The translations under genes were made by a program, and so were the position numbers. A stretch of DNA of 64,000 nt from Hypomesus transpacificus (lineage: Eukaryota > Chordata > Actinopteri > Osmeriformes > Osmeridae): positions 8,766,100 to 8,830,099 of the forward strand of contig NC_061081.1 in NCBI RefSeq assembly GCF_021917145.1, written 5' to 3'. Position 1 is the stretch's first letter. Each line of letters starts with the position of its first letter. Positions 1-14,157 of this stretch are shown here, one piece after another. The notes under the pieces are model-generated. The model did no database searches. It worked only from the letters and a program-made list of their open reading frames with translations, and was not told the DNA's origin.

Positions 1-736
1 AATATTGGATGCTTGTAAACATGACTCACAACAACATTAACACAGAAATTAGTCTTAATGAGACTTCTGAAATAGTGGGTTTGAAAGCTGCATTTGCTGT
101 TTTTCCATCAAACAAGTTCCTCAGAGTCAGAGGATTATTTTGTGCCTTTGGGCTAATAGTGCACATTAGAGCTACTTGGCAGCAGTATGCTTACATTCAT
201 TACTCCTCTGTGGTGTTTCAACAAACACCTGAACATTTCATTCTGAAGAAGTCTCTGACATACCGGAACTCACTGCTTTAAGCTTTTTCTCTGGTTAAGC
301 ATTTCAAAAAGGCAAGATTGAAGACTGCTGTCGTTACTGTATGTTTTGACCATTACTCAAGTCTGAATGTGGATCGTACTAATGCAGCAAGTCAGGGCAT
401 GTTGTTTATCACTAACTTGGTGTGTCGTCTTACCACGGGTAATTGGTTTGCTATTGCGCTTCATTTAATTCATTCAACTAATCAGCCTGAGTAGGCTGTA
501 CATATTTTCAGCCAATTTGTTTCTGTCTGCTGGGATGGTTCTCTGGGGGTGGGAATGCCCAGGATTGTCACAGCCAGCACGGATATACTGTATGTTTGAC
601 TATGGGCCCTGCCAGATAATCTTAGAACAAACATTTGACTCAGAATGGCGGTACACTTGTAGATTTGTTGTCAGATACAAGTTCAAAAGCTCACAGCCTA
701 AAAGATAAGAGTTGTTCTCTCCTCAGAAAGACAGGT

Positions 737-790
737 GACATGACATGAGCTTATCCAATGGATATCCAATGGATAAGCTCATGTCATGTC
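737..790. repeat. perfect inverted repeat / hairpin
   Basis: A 21-bp arm at 737-757 is perfectly complementary to 770-790, separated by a 12-nt near-palindromic loop. Both arms contain CATGAGCTTATCCA and its complement. The arms are long and error-free, so a transcript would fold into a stable stem-loop. I see no target-site duplication marking a transposon and no flanking gene. Confidence 0.85.
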
Positions 791-2259
791 TGTCTCTACG
801 GAGACTGCTGTACTCGCAGACATAGTGTGAGCAGTCCACTGCTGAGTGGACTGGCCTTGTCAGGTTGAAGGAACAGTTCTGTGGATGCTATTTTCCAGCC
901 CATGTATAGTAAAGACCCAGCCTTTGCCATTTTACTTCAGAAGCTTAATCTTATGATATATTGATACTATCAATAATGAAAGCTTTTCCATGTGTTCTTT
1001 GTCGGATGATCCAGAAGTGTGACATCCCTGATCAATAGAAGCTCATGTATGAAAGCCAACATCAATTTAACGAAAGCTTTTAGGAGCGAGGTGTGACGTT
1101 CAACATCAAAGCCCCTGCTATAAAAAGCCATTCATTCTTCTCTAGTCTAAAGTACAATGGTGCTAAAAGTGCAATTTATTTTGCTGTTTTGAACTTCCTA
1201 CATATGTCATAGCTATTCATCCTTTCCTATAACCTTATAATATCCTCATACTGTGTAGCCTGTTTCCAAGGGGATGTTAAAATCCAATCACAAAACCTTT
1301 TCTCTTAGGTCCATTCCTTGTATCATTACTTCTACCCACAATTGGAAAAAGATTGCCTCCGTATTGACTGGAAGCGTTGTCTGAATGCATAGTGTATTTT
1401 CTGATAGTATGCCCTCATGTGACAGACTAATGTTTACATAACCGTTCGGCACCATCCCAGAAGTCAGGAAATCGCACCAGAGTGTCACCTGCTCCCTGAG
1501 CCAGACCAATACTGAGGGGGGATTTTCTGAACAATACATACAATCCAAAAGTTCAATTTGATCTTGGCAGCTTGGCAACAAATATCACTTCTCAGTGAAT
1601 GTGCCTGGCGTGTGCACGTCCAGATATAGAAGTCATCAATTAAACATGGTTTGCTATCAAATTGTACCCATAGATCCAGAAATGTGATGCCTTCTTCAAC
1701 TCCTCCATGATAATAGAATGTATTCACATGACATGCTTGTACAGGATGTGGTATGATTATCACAATGTGAAGATGTACAACTTTCGTTTCCAACATTTAA
1801 TTGGAATGGTGTCTTTCAAAAGTAACAATGTATTGTTTAACAGAATATGTTTGTAGTTCTCCTAATTTATGTTTTACACCATATCATGCCCTATTTGATA
1901 TCAAATTGATGGGAAATTGTTGCACAACTTTCTTAGCAAACTACACCTGAAGGAAGTTGAATATCAGGAAATGTCAAACCCATTGATAATCGAGTGAAAG
2001 AGTCAATATCATAGGCTCATCAATAGGCTCGTCAATATCATGTTCTATTCAACACTGTTGTAGTTAAGTGAATATCCACCATGATGTCCACCCACACACA
2101 TACAGTCTCTCTCTCTCTTTGTCTCTCTCATTCATACACAGATAGTGTCTTTCTCTGGCTTTCTCATACATACACACAAACACATATAGTCCATGCACTC
2201 AGAGAAGGTTTTAGTCTGTTTCAGCTGGAGATGCCCTTTAGCTTGGATCATGTCTACCC

Positions 2260-2595
2260 TCCGCACCTGTCTCACCTTCCAGTCTGTCTTACCTCCCCAT
2301 CTGTCTTACCCCCAAGTCTGTCTCTCCCCCCTCTCTGTCTTACCCCAAAACTGTCTTAACTCCCAGTCTGTCTTACCCCCCTCTCTGTCTCACCCCAAGT
2401 CTGTCCTACTTCCCAGTTTGTCTTACCTCCCCGCCTGTCTTACCTCCCAGTCTGTCTTACCTCCCCACTTGTCTTACTTCCCAGTCTGTCTTACCCCCTC
2501 TCTGTCTCACCCCAAGTCTGTCCTACCTCCCAGTCTGTCTTACCTCCCCACTTGTCCTACCTCCCAGTCTGTCCTGCCTCCCAGTCTGTCTTAGT
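2260..2595. repeat. pyrimidine-rich degenerate minisatellite
   Basis: An irregular tandem array of short units related to CTACCTCCCAGTCTGTCTTA, varying in length and spelling. The strong C/T strand bias keeps two frames open, but the translations are simple Leu/Ser/Pro/Cys strings with no domain, so I treat this as repeat DNA. Confidence 0.75.
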
Positions 2596-4008
2596 TCCCT
2601 GCCATGTGTGCACTGGAAGATGGCAGAAGATAACAGCTTTCCTAACAGGGTACCATTCCTAGTCTCATCCTAGCTATTTAGAGGATGTGTGTATAAAAGC
2701 CATGGGGAGCGTGTGTTTGAGGACTTAGTCCAGAGTGGTGAAGATGTGGGTACAGTCAGCTACATCATCTGCCTTTTTGACTTTACCTATGTGGAGGGAT
2801 TTCAATTGTTTTAGTCCCTTGTCTCTCTGCTTCCCTCTTAAAGTTGAACTGGGTTTTTGGAGGAGATGACCATACCACACCTCCGATCTGCCACCTTGTC
2901 CAAGCATCTGGTTATCATGCAAATAACACACTTAATACAGCTAATCCAATGTGTAACTCAGTCAGTAGCCCACTATAAATACAACCTTCTTATACCTGGC
3001 AATGATGTGTCTTTACATTTGCATGGTGGAACTTGCAGGTCTTGCTCACAACTTTATATCTCACGGAATTCTATCTGTTTTGCTGTATCCATATCCAGCT
3101 GTTGGTGTGGTCTTGGGAATTACTGTAGGAATAAAAAAAATTCTGGTGTCCTTTTGAGAGTGTGTTTGCGTGTGATATGTGGACGAATGCGTACAAACAT
3201 TGGTAGTTTGAGTTCGAAAATTATTGACAGACAGAATGGCCATCCAAAATTAGACTTAGCTGACCTTCAGTAAGTGACAAGTGCCAACCAGGTATTATAT
3301 TTCCTTTTTATTACCTGGGTGTTGTGGCATTGTTAAAACCCAACAGGTACTGTAGTTATGGCACCAGCTCATTGTTCCAAATTATCTAAGTGATTCATTG
3401 CTCATTTTGCTATTGATAGTGCAGTGTTGCCACCTTTAGAAACTGAAAGGCCTCATTTACATTGATTGATTATCTTCCCCCAAAAAATAGAGTGTGTTCC
3501 ACGAGGGCTCCACACCGTATTCATTTCATGGGAAGATGAATTATTCACACAGTTCAGCAGAGCAGTTTTTATCACTGTCTACTTTGGCAATTACGTTTGG
3601 GAACGTTGAGAAATTCTGATGTCAAACGCTGCCATTGGGAAAAAGAAGACAAAGTTTGTCTTGATGCTAACAACAGGCAGCACTAGGTGTGTGTGTGTGT
3701 GTTGAAGTGTGTGTGTGCATGCTTGTGTTGTCTCAGAGGTGACAGGGTCCAGATTACTCCTACTGAAATGTGTGATTCAACTACTAATGGCGAGAACTTG
3801 CATCTTAAAACCCTGTGGGTGTTGGCTGATGAGAGAGATGAATGAACTGAAGTGCTTGCCTCAGTCTGTCACATGGTTACCCATGAGACCACCGCAGCAA
3901 GCTTTCAGATGACATGAATCAGGTCTCTTGACAGGCCTTCTGTAAATGTCTACTCTCAAGTTAAATATGGAAAACATGGTTCAGTTATATGAGTCAACTG
4001 ACCCTCGT

Positions 4009-4152
4009 CAGGGGCGCCGTATAGGGGGGAAAGGTTAGGATGATTCTAAGGGCCCCTGACTGACAGGGGCCCCAAAAAATTGAAAAACTAATAGAAATTA
4101 TAAATATATTTTTTCTTTTTCATGGGGCCCAAAATTCCTGGCGGCGCCCCTG
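4009..4152. mobile_element. 144-bp hAT-type MITE with 8-bp target-site duplication
   Basis: The element begins CAGGGGCGCCG and ends CGGCGCCCCTG, a terminal inverted repeat. It is flanked on both sides by the same 8 bp, ACCCTCGT (4001-4008 and 4153-4160). An 8-bp duplication and a CAG-initial terminus are hallmarks of hAT transposons. The interior is AT-rich and non-coding, so this copy is non-autonomous. Confidence 0.85.
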
Positions 4153-4160
4153 ACCCTCGT

Positions 4161-7100
4161 TGGTGTGTGAAGAAAGAACCTTCAGAGTGTCGCTCGTTCA
4201 CCTCTTACTGTGAGGATGCTGAATACAAAAACCTGGACTGCAGAGGCTTGGAGTTGCTTTAGCCACCTGAAGTAGCAAGGTTTAGTCAGCTGCGGTAACA
4301 CACAGTTGCATGGTCTACTGTCTACTAAAGCTGTATATGTGTGTGTGTGTGTGTGGGTGTTGGCATTTACCGAATACATTTTTGGAGGATTGCCCCAGAA
4401 TAGCTGTGATTATGGGGAAAGGGGGGTTACTATGTCTATGTAACAACCATGGGCTGCATTTCAAGCATGGTTATTTAATGTTTCGAGAATCATGTGGATG
4501 CTATTTGCCCAGGGTTGACTGTCCACAGTTCTGGAAAAACAATAATCTAAGACAAACCTATAACATTGCACCATTCAAAAAACAATATCCGTACACACAC
4601 AGACACACGCGGTTTGTTCCCTCTTGCTTGCATTAACCTCAGAAAGGCCCTCAGAGAGGTGGTGAAGAGATTTGTCCTCCATGGTTGGCGGTTACCTATC
4701 TATTGAGCCCTGCAATTATACTGGTCTACCTCACTGCTCTGTCTGCTTTGCTTCGCTTCTTTTGCTTTGCTTCATTCTGGAATCAATATCCAATCCCATT
4801 GGATGGGTGGGCGTAGTTTGTTTAATCTCTTTCCTGCGTGGGAGTCTAGTAAAAGTAAAATGCTATTTTCACAATGAGATTCATTGAATATTTTTTTCTT
4901 AATCAATAACAGAGACTCGGGAAATCAATTTAAAACCGTCTAATCATCTTGTTGTTACGGGTATAGTTTAGTAGTATATAGTATATATAGTAGACTACTC
5001 AAAGACGGTCTTGATTTATACACATCTTCCACTCCACATGGTTATCACACTCTGTCTGAGGGGTCAGACTGCAGGTGAGGTCTGAAAGGTCCTTATACAT
5101 ACAGTAATCAACCCTCCAGGGGTGGGCCCAATAGCTCATCAGCACTTTTCCCCAATGCAATCTAGAAGTGTGAACCTTTCACCTGACGAGCATGACCAGG
5201 AATACTCACAGCATAGTGGGGTTACATGTCATGCCAGCCCCTCGCCAGTGTGGTGCCGTATGTATGCCGTGACTTTGACTAGCCTCCGTAGCAGAGATGA
5301 TTAGGCTTGGATCTCAAGAAGATGACTGGTAGCGTTTGGTGTTTAGGGGGAGAAACTGAAGAAGACACGGGATTGCAGAGTCTGTGAGTCGTTAGATGAC
5401 AGGGGTAGACCTGAACCATGTGTGAGCCCTGGCCTCAGTACGAACATTACGGCTGGCCCCAAGGGAGTGTCGTCATGCAGATGTTGCCTACACTTCCGAA
5501 TATTTCAGGGAAAACTCATCATCTATGATGCAAGTCAGAACTACTGTTGATGTACAAAGCAATTTTCCCCAACTTCAATCCCTTCTTTATCTCAGCTACA
5601 AGCCTTTCCTCGAGGAAAACCATGTTTCTCCTTGCTTGGAGTGAAAGCTTGATCATGCATTAGTGATTTCAGAGGTCCCCCAGGGACAGAGCCCCAGGAT
5701 GCCTGAATTGACTGAAGCCTGCTTTTCTGGATTACAATTCTATGCTAAACAGATCTCTGACATCTGGCCAAAAGCAGAGCATTTGCTTCTATCAGGCTTC
5801 CGTCACCGAGTGATCAAAGTGATCCTTGGGTTTCATTCTGCCTAGCAATTTGCTCGCTAGTGGAAGTCCAAAAAAAATTATGATGCCGAGGGAATACCGA
5901 TAGATCCCTTTTGGAAAAACCTTTCTCTCCTCTACCGTTCTGCACATCTTTTCTCCACAATTTATTTTATTATTGCTGTTATTTCATGGAACTTCATGTT
6001 CAAGGAGGGAACATCTGTGCCTTGTGGGGGTGATAAAAACCACAGCTCTTTCTCTCCACTCCAGTGTTAAAGGCCTCCTCAGAGAACGAGGAGTCAGTGC
6101 CCTCCTGACCTGGGGCTGCTGGCCGACTGGCAATGAGATGAGCTCGGCATGCTTCATTAGAGCGTGAAACATGACCTTGTTCTGGCTGGTAAGTGTATGG
6201 CAGCATACAAATGGACAGGCGTCCCAAATACTGGTAAGACCAGTTGGGCTCAAAATATGAAGGACACATCCAATATGGCCCGACACGGGGTTGTCTTTGG
6301 TTGTCTTTGTTTCTTATTAATGTGATTGTAAAGATTAGTTACATTTGGCTGAAGTGGAATTATGTCTACATAGCTGGTTGTTATCATGCATTTCATTTTT
6401 CAGTTTTATAACAAAGTATAAGTGAACAGACAGCCACCATTGTCACAGGACTGTGCATTCCACTGGTCTCAGCATTGGTGTCCATGAATTATGTAACACT
6501 CTCCTGCATCCTTGAATCTTTTTCAGATAGAGGATCTTGCCCATTTCTTTCAGCCCCATATGAAAAGAAGACACAGCATCAGACTTCCATAATCCGCAAA
6601 ATATGTTTTTTTTGGTCAACAAATACCCTAACACACTGGCCAATGGTATTGATTTCTAATGTGGTTCGTGGTTAAAGTGATACTGAAACATGAGTAGACA
6701 AGTCATGTTTTATTGTTTTCGAAGCTCTGGGAAGCTCCGCTAAGCTCTGGGAAGCTCTGGGGAGCTCTGTGAGATACCCAGCTCCCCTGGCTTGGTGTTG
6801 TTTGGAAGGCAGATACTCTCACAAGGTTTTTGTCTCTAGTTATTGTGGAAAAGTACAACTGGCCACGTTGTCTAAGTAGAAACTGCTATCCTTAAAAGTC
6901 TTTGTTCGGTAGATTTGTAGACTGTTGTATCAATGTGTCCTAATACAGTGGTATAGTGCTGCATATATGCAGGTGTGCAGTGTATACCCACCTCAGAAGA
7001 GACGATTGACAGAACACCCACCTACTGATAATTTGAGATACGTCTCAGTGTCCATCCGTCTAATGGGAGCTAAGCTGCAGCCGAGTGGAATGACATTCGT

Positions 7101-10100
7101 CATGTAATAAGTCCACTGGTGCTGTTATTAATAATACCGCGGCTAATAAGTGGCTAAATGTGCACTCATTCCTGCCAAGCCCAATTCTGTTAAGATAGCT
7201 GATTATTATTTATTTATTTTTTATGAGAGAACTAGAGTGGAATGGATCAGTACTTGAGTGTGTCCTTGAAGCTGGACAATAGCCCTGATTATGTTTGCAA
7301 AGGAGGATTTGCAGTTTTCCAGCAGGTAATGGACCTCTGCTGACTGTGTGTTGATCAGAGCAGAGCCCTCAGGGCTGTAGCCAGCAGCAGGTGAACATCA
7401 AACTGAATACCTAGTTTGAATCTGCTTCTTTAGCTGTAGAAAAATAGACGTTATTTACCTGGTTTTTCCCCTCAACATTCTTATTTTATGGGAGTGTCCT
7501 GTCATATGAATGGATAAAGGATAAAGTCATGGGCATAATACTTCCTGACACTTTGACCTTGATGGGTTGCATTTTTATGTTGTCCACACCGATAAAGCAT
7601 TCTGGCATCTAGTTTTGGCTGTTGCAAAGTTTGAGAGATTCCAGATGGAATTGCCTCAATTCTAGCTACAGTACTAACTTTGTGTCCTCCCGTGTCTGTA
7701 AAATGTGATTCTGGTATCTTTCTGCACCTATGTTGACCCAATCCACACCTTTCATTACAATCACATCTATAGATGAGAGTATACACACTGTGTTTGTACG
7801 TTCAGCCTCGCTTGCGACTCTAACCTTGTGATGCCAGAACTTCAAAACTAACAAAGTAATGAAGAACAAACACATATATCCTTTCTAGGTTCATGATTAG
7901 ATTGTGCCATCCAATCTCAGCCCTGGCCATTAACGATCACATTTCAGTGGTTGTAATTGGACAAGGCATGACATCACTGTAAATTAAATATATTTATAAG
8001 TAATGAAACAAATTTGTAGCAAAAACTGTAGCAAAGTGTGCTTCTAGCCTTGCAATCAAACATGGAACATGAAAGAAACATGGATTATAGCTAAAATTTC
8101 CAAGCTTAAACATTTTCCTGGAGCTGAAACATTTTGAATATGCACTTTAATGTTATTTGACACCAATTATTGCCCGTTGTGGGTAAAAGATGGTCTCATA
8201 CTCTACTCTATAAAATCTTAAGGGCATGTATAATCAGAAGACTACAGAGGGGATTTATGTCCTGTTGATGTCCTTTCCAGAGGGGAAAACAATGGCAACC
8301 TACACTGCTCAGGACGATACTTTTCAGGCGCAGTACGCTTTTACAAGACAGATGACCCCTGCCAATCCAGTTATCAAAATCAAGTCTTATTTTACAGAGA
8401 GGTAATCCATAGAAACACGATTACAGTTTGTTTGTGAGGACCTCAACCCCCTTTTATTTTAATCTGCCCTCTTCTTCAGAACAATGTGTCCTAATTAGAG
8501 GAAGATGGGAGCTTCTCAAGATGAGGCTCTTGGCATAGACGAGCACTTAATCAGTTCTAGAGAAGTTCTTGTGTCCCGGCCGACCAGATCAAATCAAGAC
8601 GACATTTCAGGATGCTTAGCGAGAGCTGGATCTGAGTGCCCCCTCCTCCCTTTCATAGACACACATGCAATCACTCAGAAACACCATTGTGCACGCACAC
8701 ACTTTCAAGCACATGCTAGTTGTAGGTGCACACACAACTGCATACATTCTCATCACATGCACACACACATTTTATTCCGATGAAAGCCCCATACAAAAAT
8801 CTTAAGCAATTCAAACCTTGTTTGAGATCATATTCCTCATCCTCTCCTCTCTGACAGTTCTTCTTGAGTCTGTATGTCACTGATTAAAACCTTGATTCAT
8901 TGGCTTCCCTGCCAGGGCCACTCGACAGACTTAACTGTTCAGTCTGTGATTAGGAACAGTGTTTGATAAATTCAGCAGAACCGTGCACTGAAACAATAAA
9001 CCCTTCTTATCACTTATCACTGCTATTAAGTGACTAATGGAAATGGTGTCTTCTCAGTTCATGTTTTTCATCTTATAATGTGTGTTTTGACTTAAAATCG
9101 TCAGGCGTTTGTGGTGCCATACTCCAAAAAAAAAAGACTTTTGAAAACATTAACAGCTGCCCTTTGAGCTTCTTTTTCTGTTGCTGTTAAACCTGCAGAA
9201 ATATGTTTTTGTTGTGTTGGTTCATGAATACAGAACAAAGCAATGGAGTTTCCTGTCCTGTTAGCCTTGAGGAATGTACGTCAACACTTCTCACCAGTCA
9301 CGTACTGTTGGTACTCTGAAGTGAGACTAGAATTTTGTCCACAGACACAGACAGTGAGTTAAAAGAATGAAACAGCCCCAACATAAGGTACATTTATCAT
9401 CACACCAACCATTTGCCAGGGCCACAGGCCTTGGTGATTACCACAGTAACTGTGCTAAGCCTCAGGCATATCACATTCCTTTAATGGATAAATGCAATTT
9501 CAGAGTGTTACTGTTGGAAACGTTAGAAATAGTCAGGGTCTGATGAACACTGTTGAATCACAGTAAGGATATGACTGGATGTTGGTCTGGAGTGTTTAAA
9601 ATCCTTTTGAGAGGGAAAGAAGGGCAAAGCCCTTCCATGTTCACTCTCACAACTGATCAATATGTTATTAAAAGCTTACTCCACTGATTCACAAGAGGCT
9701 TTTCTGTCTCCTAATACAAGTTAGGTCTCAACGACTACACATTGAAATGTAATTTTAGCATCAAATGAGACAGAACTCAAAACATAACCACATTTCTTTA
9801 TTGCAAATCTTCAATCTTCAATCCTCAACCTATTGGTAAATATGCCTGTATATGTATCCTTCATTCCCGATGTGTTACCCATTTAATTTGGATCTGATCT
9901 TATTGCTCTACCTAACTCTCTGGGAGTCACCTAGGTGATCATTAAGTCTTCTAGATATTGATGTTGTACATTTCCCTGGTTTTCTCCCATAGATCCACTA
10001 TGAAGAGGCCACGAGAACTGATTGGGTTGCACAATTCAACACTATGAATGTGCGCTTGTGACAGGCTTGCATTGCTTTATAACACTGGTGTTGTAATGAT

Positions 10101-11803
10101 ATAAAATAATAATAATAATCATGCTAAGGTGTCTGAGAAGACAGGGTTTATGTCAAGAGATCAGGCGACACGAATCATCATCATATCTGATGGATGCATA
10201 GAAATATGAATTCCCCTCTATTACCTTCCTCATTAGTATGCAATGGCAATTTATCTTTGTGTCTTCCAATATGTTTGCTTTGTTAATATTGAAGGAAATT
10301 CACTAGTTTATAGGTGTGTGGAAGAGAGCCATTCCATTTCCAAACCAATTACTCCTTACATACAGAAAACACATATTGGCATTGACTTGACATGCACACT
10401 TGGTCATGCCTGACACAGTGGTCATATAGTTACCATATAATCAATGGGGCGGGGACATCATTTAAGTATGACTCACCTCCGAGATCTACATCTTTAAATA
10501 CATAATTTTCCTTACGTATGCTTGACTAGGAGGTGCAAGGAACCTCATTGTTAGAGACTGACAATTTTGCTCCACATATGACAGGATCAATCGGAAGCAA
10601 ATTAGTTTTATTTAAAAAGAACTGCCAAACTTAAGAGTATTCAGTACTCAAGAACTGTCATGCATTTCTATGTCAGATATAGTCAAGGAAATATTTTTTG
10701 GAAGGAAGCCCACACTTTTAAGTAGTAAATGTATGACTTGGTGTTCAGCTGCCATCTTCTTTCCAAGGTAAAAACAGGCTTTGTTTTATTTCAGGGAAAT
10801 CAACTGCATAACGTAGACACTGTACTAGTTAGGACAGGGCAACCCAACCTTCCTATTCTCACCACCCTGCTAGGCTCTCACTTCACGCTCACCCGTGATT
10901 AGTCAACTCCTCCGTGGAACATAGTCCCCAAAATACACAGCACACCTTTACAGGACATAACACAATGTCCCACGCACACTCCAACCTACACTGACATAAT
11001 GTCAAGCCATCCCTCACTTTGTGATGCTCTGCAAAACCAAATAGTCCCGCCCAGCAGGAGTTTGACTTCAAGAATGCTTTTTAGGAGGTTTAGACTGTGG
11101 GAAGCCCAATTACTCGCAGGCCAAATTCACCCCTCCCACACAACATTTCTTTCCTGGTAACAATAGCATGCACATATGACAGGCTGCAGACTTATGGAAA
11201 CTACCCCCCAGGTTCTAGGCTTTGGACGAACCTCCATATGGCAGGGTTTTTAACAAGCAGGTCATTCTTATGGTGGCGGCTGCCCATTTAGACAAGGCTT
11301 GTTGCATGCGTTCCTTAACCCACGCTGCTCTCCCTCTCGGTTGGAATGTGTTTCTCCACGCATGTTCTCCTTCACAAAGTTGAAATACTACATCAAAAGG
11401 CTTGTTTTCAAATAGCAGTCATTTTGATCCTACCAGTGCATAGTCAATACAGCACATAATATAAGACTAGATGTAGACAGTTCACCAGGCCCATTTTGTT
11501 GATGCTGATGTGAAAGTCCTTCAACAGGCACTGTCCCTGCTGGCATTTGAATGGGTATCTTTCTCTTTGTCTGTCGGTCCGTCTGTCTCTCAGTCTTTCC
11601 TCCGACTGTCTTCTATTCCCCATGCCTTTTAAAGACGCCTCCCGTCGAGGTCTTTATCACATTGCTCCCTCCTGAGTGTTGCTGTTTCTAATACCCGGAG
11701 CTGGAATAGTGAAAAAGGTCACCCATGGCTGTCTACTGTCGATAAATCAAGTGTGAGGAAAGTCCCGCAGTGCTGCAGAATGAGGCAGGTCAGGTGGGTA
11801 TAT
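4161..11803. other. intergenic stretch, no gene recognised
   Basis: I see nothing that reads as a coding exon of a known family across this AT-rich stretch. Minor items are a GT run near 4339-4354, a short AAGCTCTGGG-type direct repeat near 6719-6768, and CA-rich sequence near 8690-8770. Conserved non-coding elements cannot be judged from a single sequence. Confidence 0.5.
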
Positions 11804-11994
11804 TACATTTTACATTTACATTTAGCAGATGCTCTTATCCAGAGCGACTTGCAGTAAGTACAGGGACATCCTCCCCGAGGCAAGTAGGGTGAAGTGCCTT
11901 GCCCAAAGACACAATGTCATGTAAACCGGCCGGGATCCGAACTGGCAACCTTCAGATTCCTAGCCCGATGCTCTACCCGCTCAGCCACCTGACT
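11804..11994 (-). mobile_element. tRNA-derived SINE copy (minus orientation)
   Basis: Read on the minus strand, the head is tRNA-like: TGGCTGAGCGGGTAGAGCAT resembles a Pol III A box and AGTTCGGATCC a B box. A conserved body follows (GGGCAAGGCACTTCACCCTA) and then a tail reading GGATAAGAGCATCTGCTAAA. Three other copies in this window share head, body and tail in the same order. Confidence 0.8.
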
Positions 11995-12405
11995 CATATG
12001 AGAACATGTATTAGCTGTTAGCACAAGCACTCTTCTACAAGGTTTAGAGTGCACTTCAGGAACCTCTGTTATAAATAACAACTTCGCTGAAAAAAAACTA
12101 AGTCAGGAAAATCAAAAGGTGCAGGCAGTCAGGTTACCGGTACTGTCTAAGCAAGGCCTTATTATGTTGGTGAAAGGGATCTGGAGATGCAGATAAACAA
12201 AGCCTTAACATAGCCATGTTCCCCGCTGGAGTCATTACAGACATCTCATTGATTACTGTACACAGAACCGTGCTATTTATTTTTGATGTGTATTAGAGAG
12301 TATTTGAATCTCTCTAATAAACACATACACACAAGCTCACACAGACAAAAACAACAACACTCGACAAACAAACTGCGAGTGGGGAGGGAACATAAATGAG
12401 TTACT

Positions 12406-12602
12406 GGGGGGTCAGATGGTTGAGCGGTTAAGGAATTGGGCTATTAATCAGAGGTTTGCCGGTTCGATTCCTGGCTGTGCAAAATAACATTGTGTCCTTC
12501 GGCAAGGCACTTCACCCTACTTGCTTTGGGGTTATGTCCCTGTACTTACTGTAAGTTTCTTTGGATAAGAGCGTCTGCTAAATAACTAAATGTAAATGTA
12601 TG
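12406..12602 (+). mobile_element. tRNA-derived SINE copy (plus orientation)
   Basis: Same family as the copy ending at 11994, here on the plus strand. It has an A-box-like TGGTTGAGCGGTTAAGGAAT, a B box GGTTCGATTCC, the body ending in CAAGGCACTTCACCCTACTT, and the tail GGATAAGAGCGTCTGCTAAA. The head resembles a leucine tRNA but lacks an intact cloverleaf. Confidence 0.8.
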
Positions 12603-13135
12603 TAATGCCGACTTTAACCACAAGGGGATAGTAACACAGATGCAAATGAAAGAACAAGTGAATAAAATGCAGATGTAAAACATAATCAGACCCTGTGGTT
12701 TTTAATATCTAGTACAAGCAATTCCTTTTGAGTATGTGTTATATATCAGACTATATGCCTGCCTCAGAACACTCCTGGAGTTTACTGGAGTCAAAACAAG
12801 AGTTGATTTTCTGACAGGTCTATTTGCAATGCATTGGTCATCATCGTTGGAATCACTGGCATTATCATGTCTCACTATGAATTATTGCACGCAAGCACAC
12901 ACATACACACACACTCGCAATATATTTTCAATCAGCAAAGCCTTTGAACACAAAGCAGCTCAGGTCACATCGTCCTCTAAGAGGGGTCCAATTTCAGCTC
13001 TTTTTACCTCCAAGGAGAGCAGTTACTCTCTCATTCGACCCTGCAGCTCAGCCCCACGCTTCAAACACATTCAGTTCTGAGGACCGATTTAACATTGTGC
13101 CAAATCACCCGGTGTTCCATGGAAACTCACATGTG

Positions 13136-13170
13136 TACACACACACACACACACACGCACACACACCCAA
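13136..13170. repeat. CA microsatellite
   Basis: An almost uninterrupted ACACAC run with one G interruption, in otherwise unassigned intergenic DNA. Confidence 0.9.
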
Positions 13171-14157
13171 AGCCATTCATCTCCTGGCTGAGCTGCCATC
13201 TGTCGCTAGAGTGTCCAATCTTGAAAGATGACAGAGCCCACAAGAAAGATGACAGAGCCTATTACAAACAGTGTACCACCCGTTCCTTCTCTTGTGAAAG
13301 TTACTCCTAAATTATACATGGATGATAGGGGGACTAATAGGCCTAAAGCAAGAGTGTCTTAAAGGTTGGCCATTTAGTTTTTTTTAATGACTTATAACCT
13401 TTAAAGGTGTATTCATGTTGGGGCCAGACAGTTTAAGTGACATCCCACCCTTTCAAACCAGGAGTGGTTCAGGTGCGGGGGTGGGCAGACTAATTATGAA
13501 CGCCCTGTTGAGAGGACACTGTCTGTCTGACCTTCTACGAAGGAAGAATACCTCGAAACAGTTCTACCTCACAAAACTGTCTGTATCTCAATTGTGTTTT
13601 GTGCTAAAGAGACACACACATAGAGAGAGAGAGTTAGTGAGTGAGTGAGTGTACGAATGCATGTGATCTGTTTGTTAATGTCTGCATCTGTACCTACGGT
13701 GTATTTGTTTGTCTGTGTATCTGTGCATGTGTGTGTGTATTTGTGGACCCCGTCATCGAAATTGTTTCGATAACACCCTTGTTCCACAAGGGTGTGCTTG
13801 ATCGTCAGAAAAGGTCACATAGCAAAACACCTTCACCTCCGTGCCCTTCTCAGATAGGAAAAGTTGAACTTTCACACCCAGTTCTTCATTTCCACACAGC
13901 TGGGCGCCCGTGTACAAAGCCACTTAATTGACCTATCCACACGGGCACAGGCAGGGGCACAAGCTTTACCACAGAGCTCCTTCAACTGGGAACACCATCG
14001 CTAATCCCTGGTAATTGGCATAGGAGCCCACCAGGAGGAGAGCAGGATAATTGGGAAAGGCTCTGTGACAGACACCTGTGGGTAACATCAATGGTTTAGC
14101 GCAGGGTGAGAGGAAATGGCTTTATCACACCTGCCCCCATAATCTATGGCAAACCGT

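Larger units (their letters stand above)
1..4000. other. intergenic stretch, no gene recognised
   Basis: I see no splice-bounded coding sequence or recognisable protein family here. The stretch holds AT-rich DNA, a 21-bp-stem hairpin near 737-790 and pyrimidine-rich tandem repeats at about 2260-2595. It may contain distal regulatory sequence for tacr3, but nothing in the sequence proves it. Confidence 0.6.

Noticed and set aside
1288-1796. Minus-strand ORF pieces with ITFLDLWVQFD, faintly like a retroelement reverse transcriptase
   Set aside because: The similarity is a single short motif and the flanking sequence does not continue the domain; a translated search would be needed.
2081-2594. 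Ser/Leu/Pro-rich plus-strand ORFs
   Set aside because: Low-complexity translation of a pyrimidine-rich tandem repeat.
5984-6286. Overlapping ORFs of about 60-100 codons on both strands
   Set aside because: No splice context, no recognisable domain, and opposite-strand overlap; consistent with chance.
12406-12602. Leucine tRNA gene
   Set aside because: Only the A and B boxes match; the rest is SINE body and tail and the sequence is repeated in the window.
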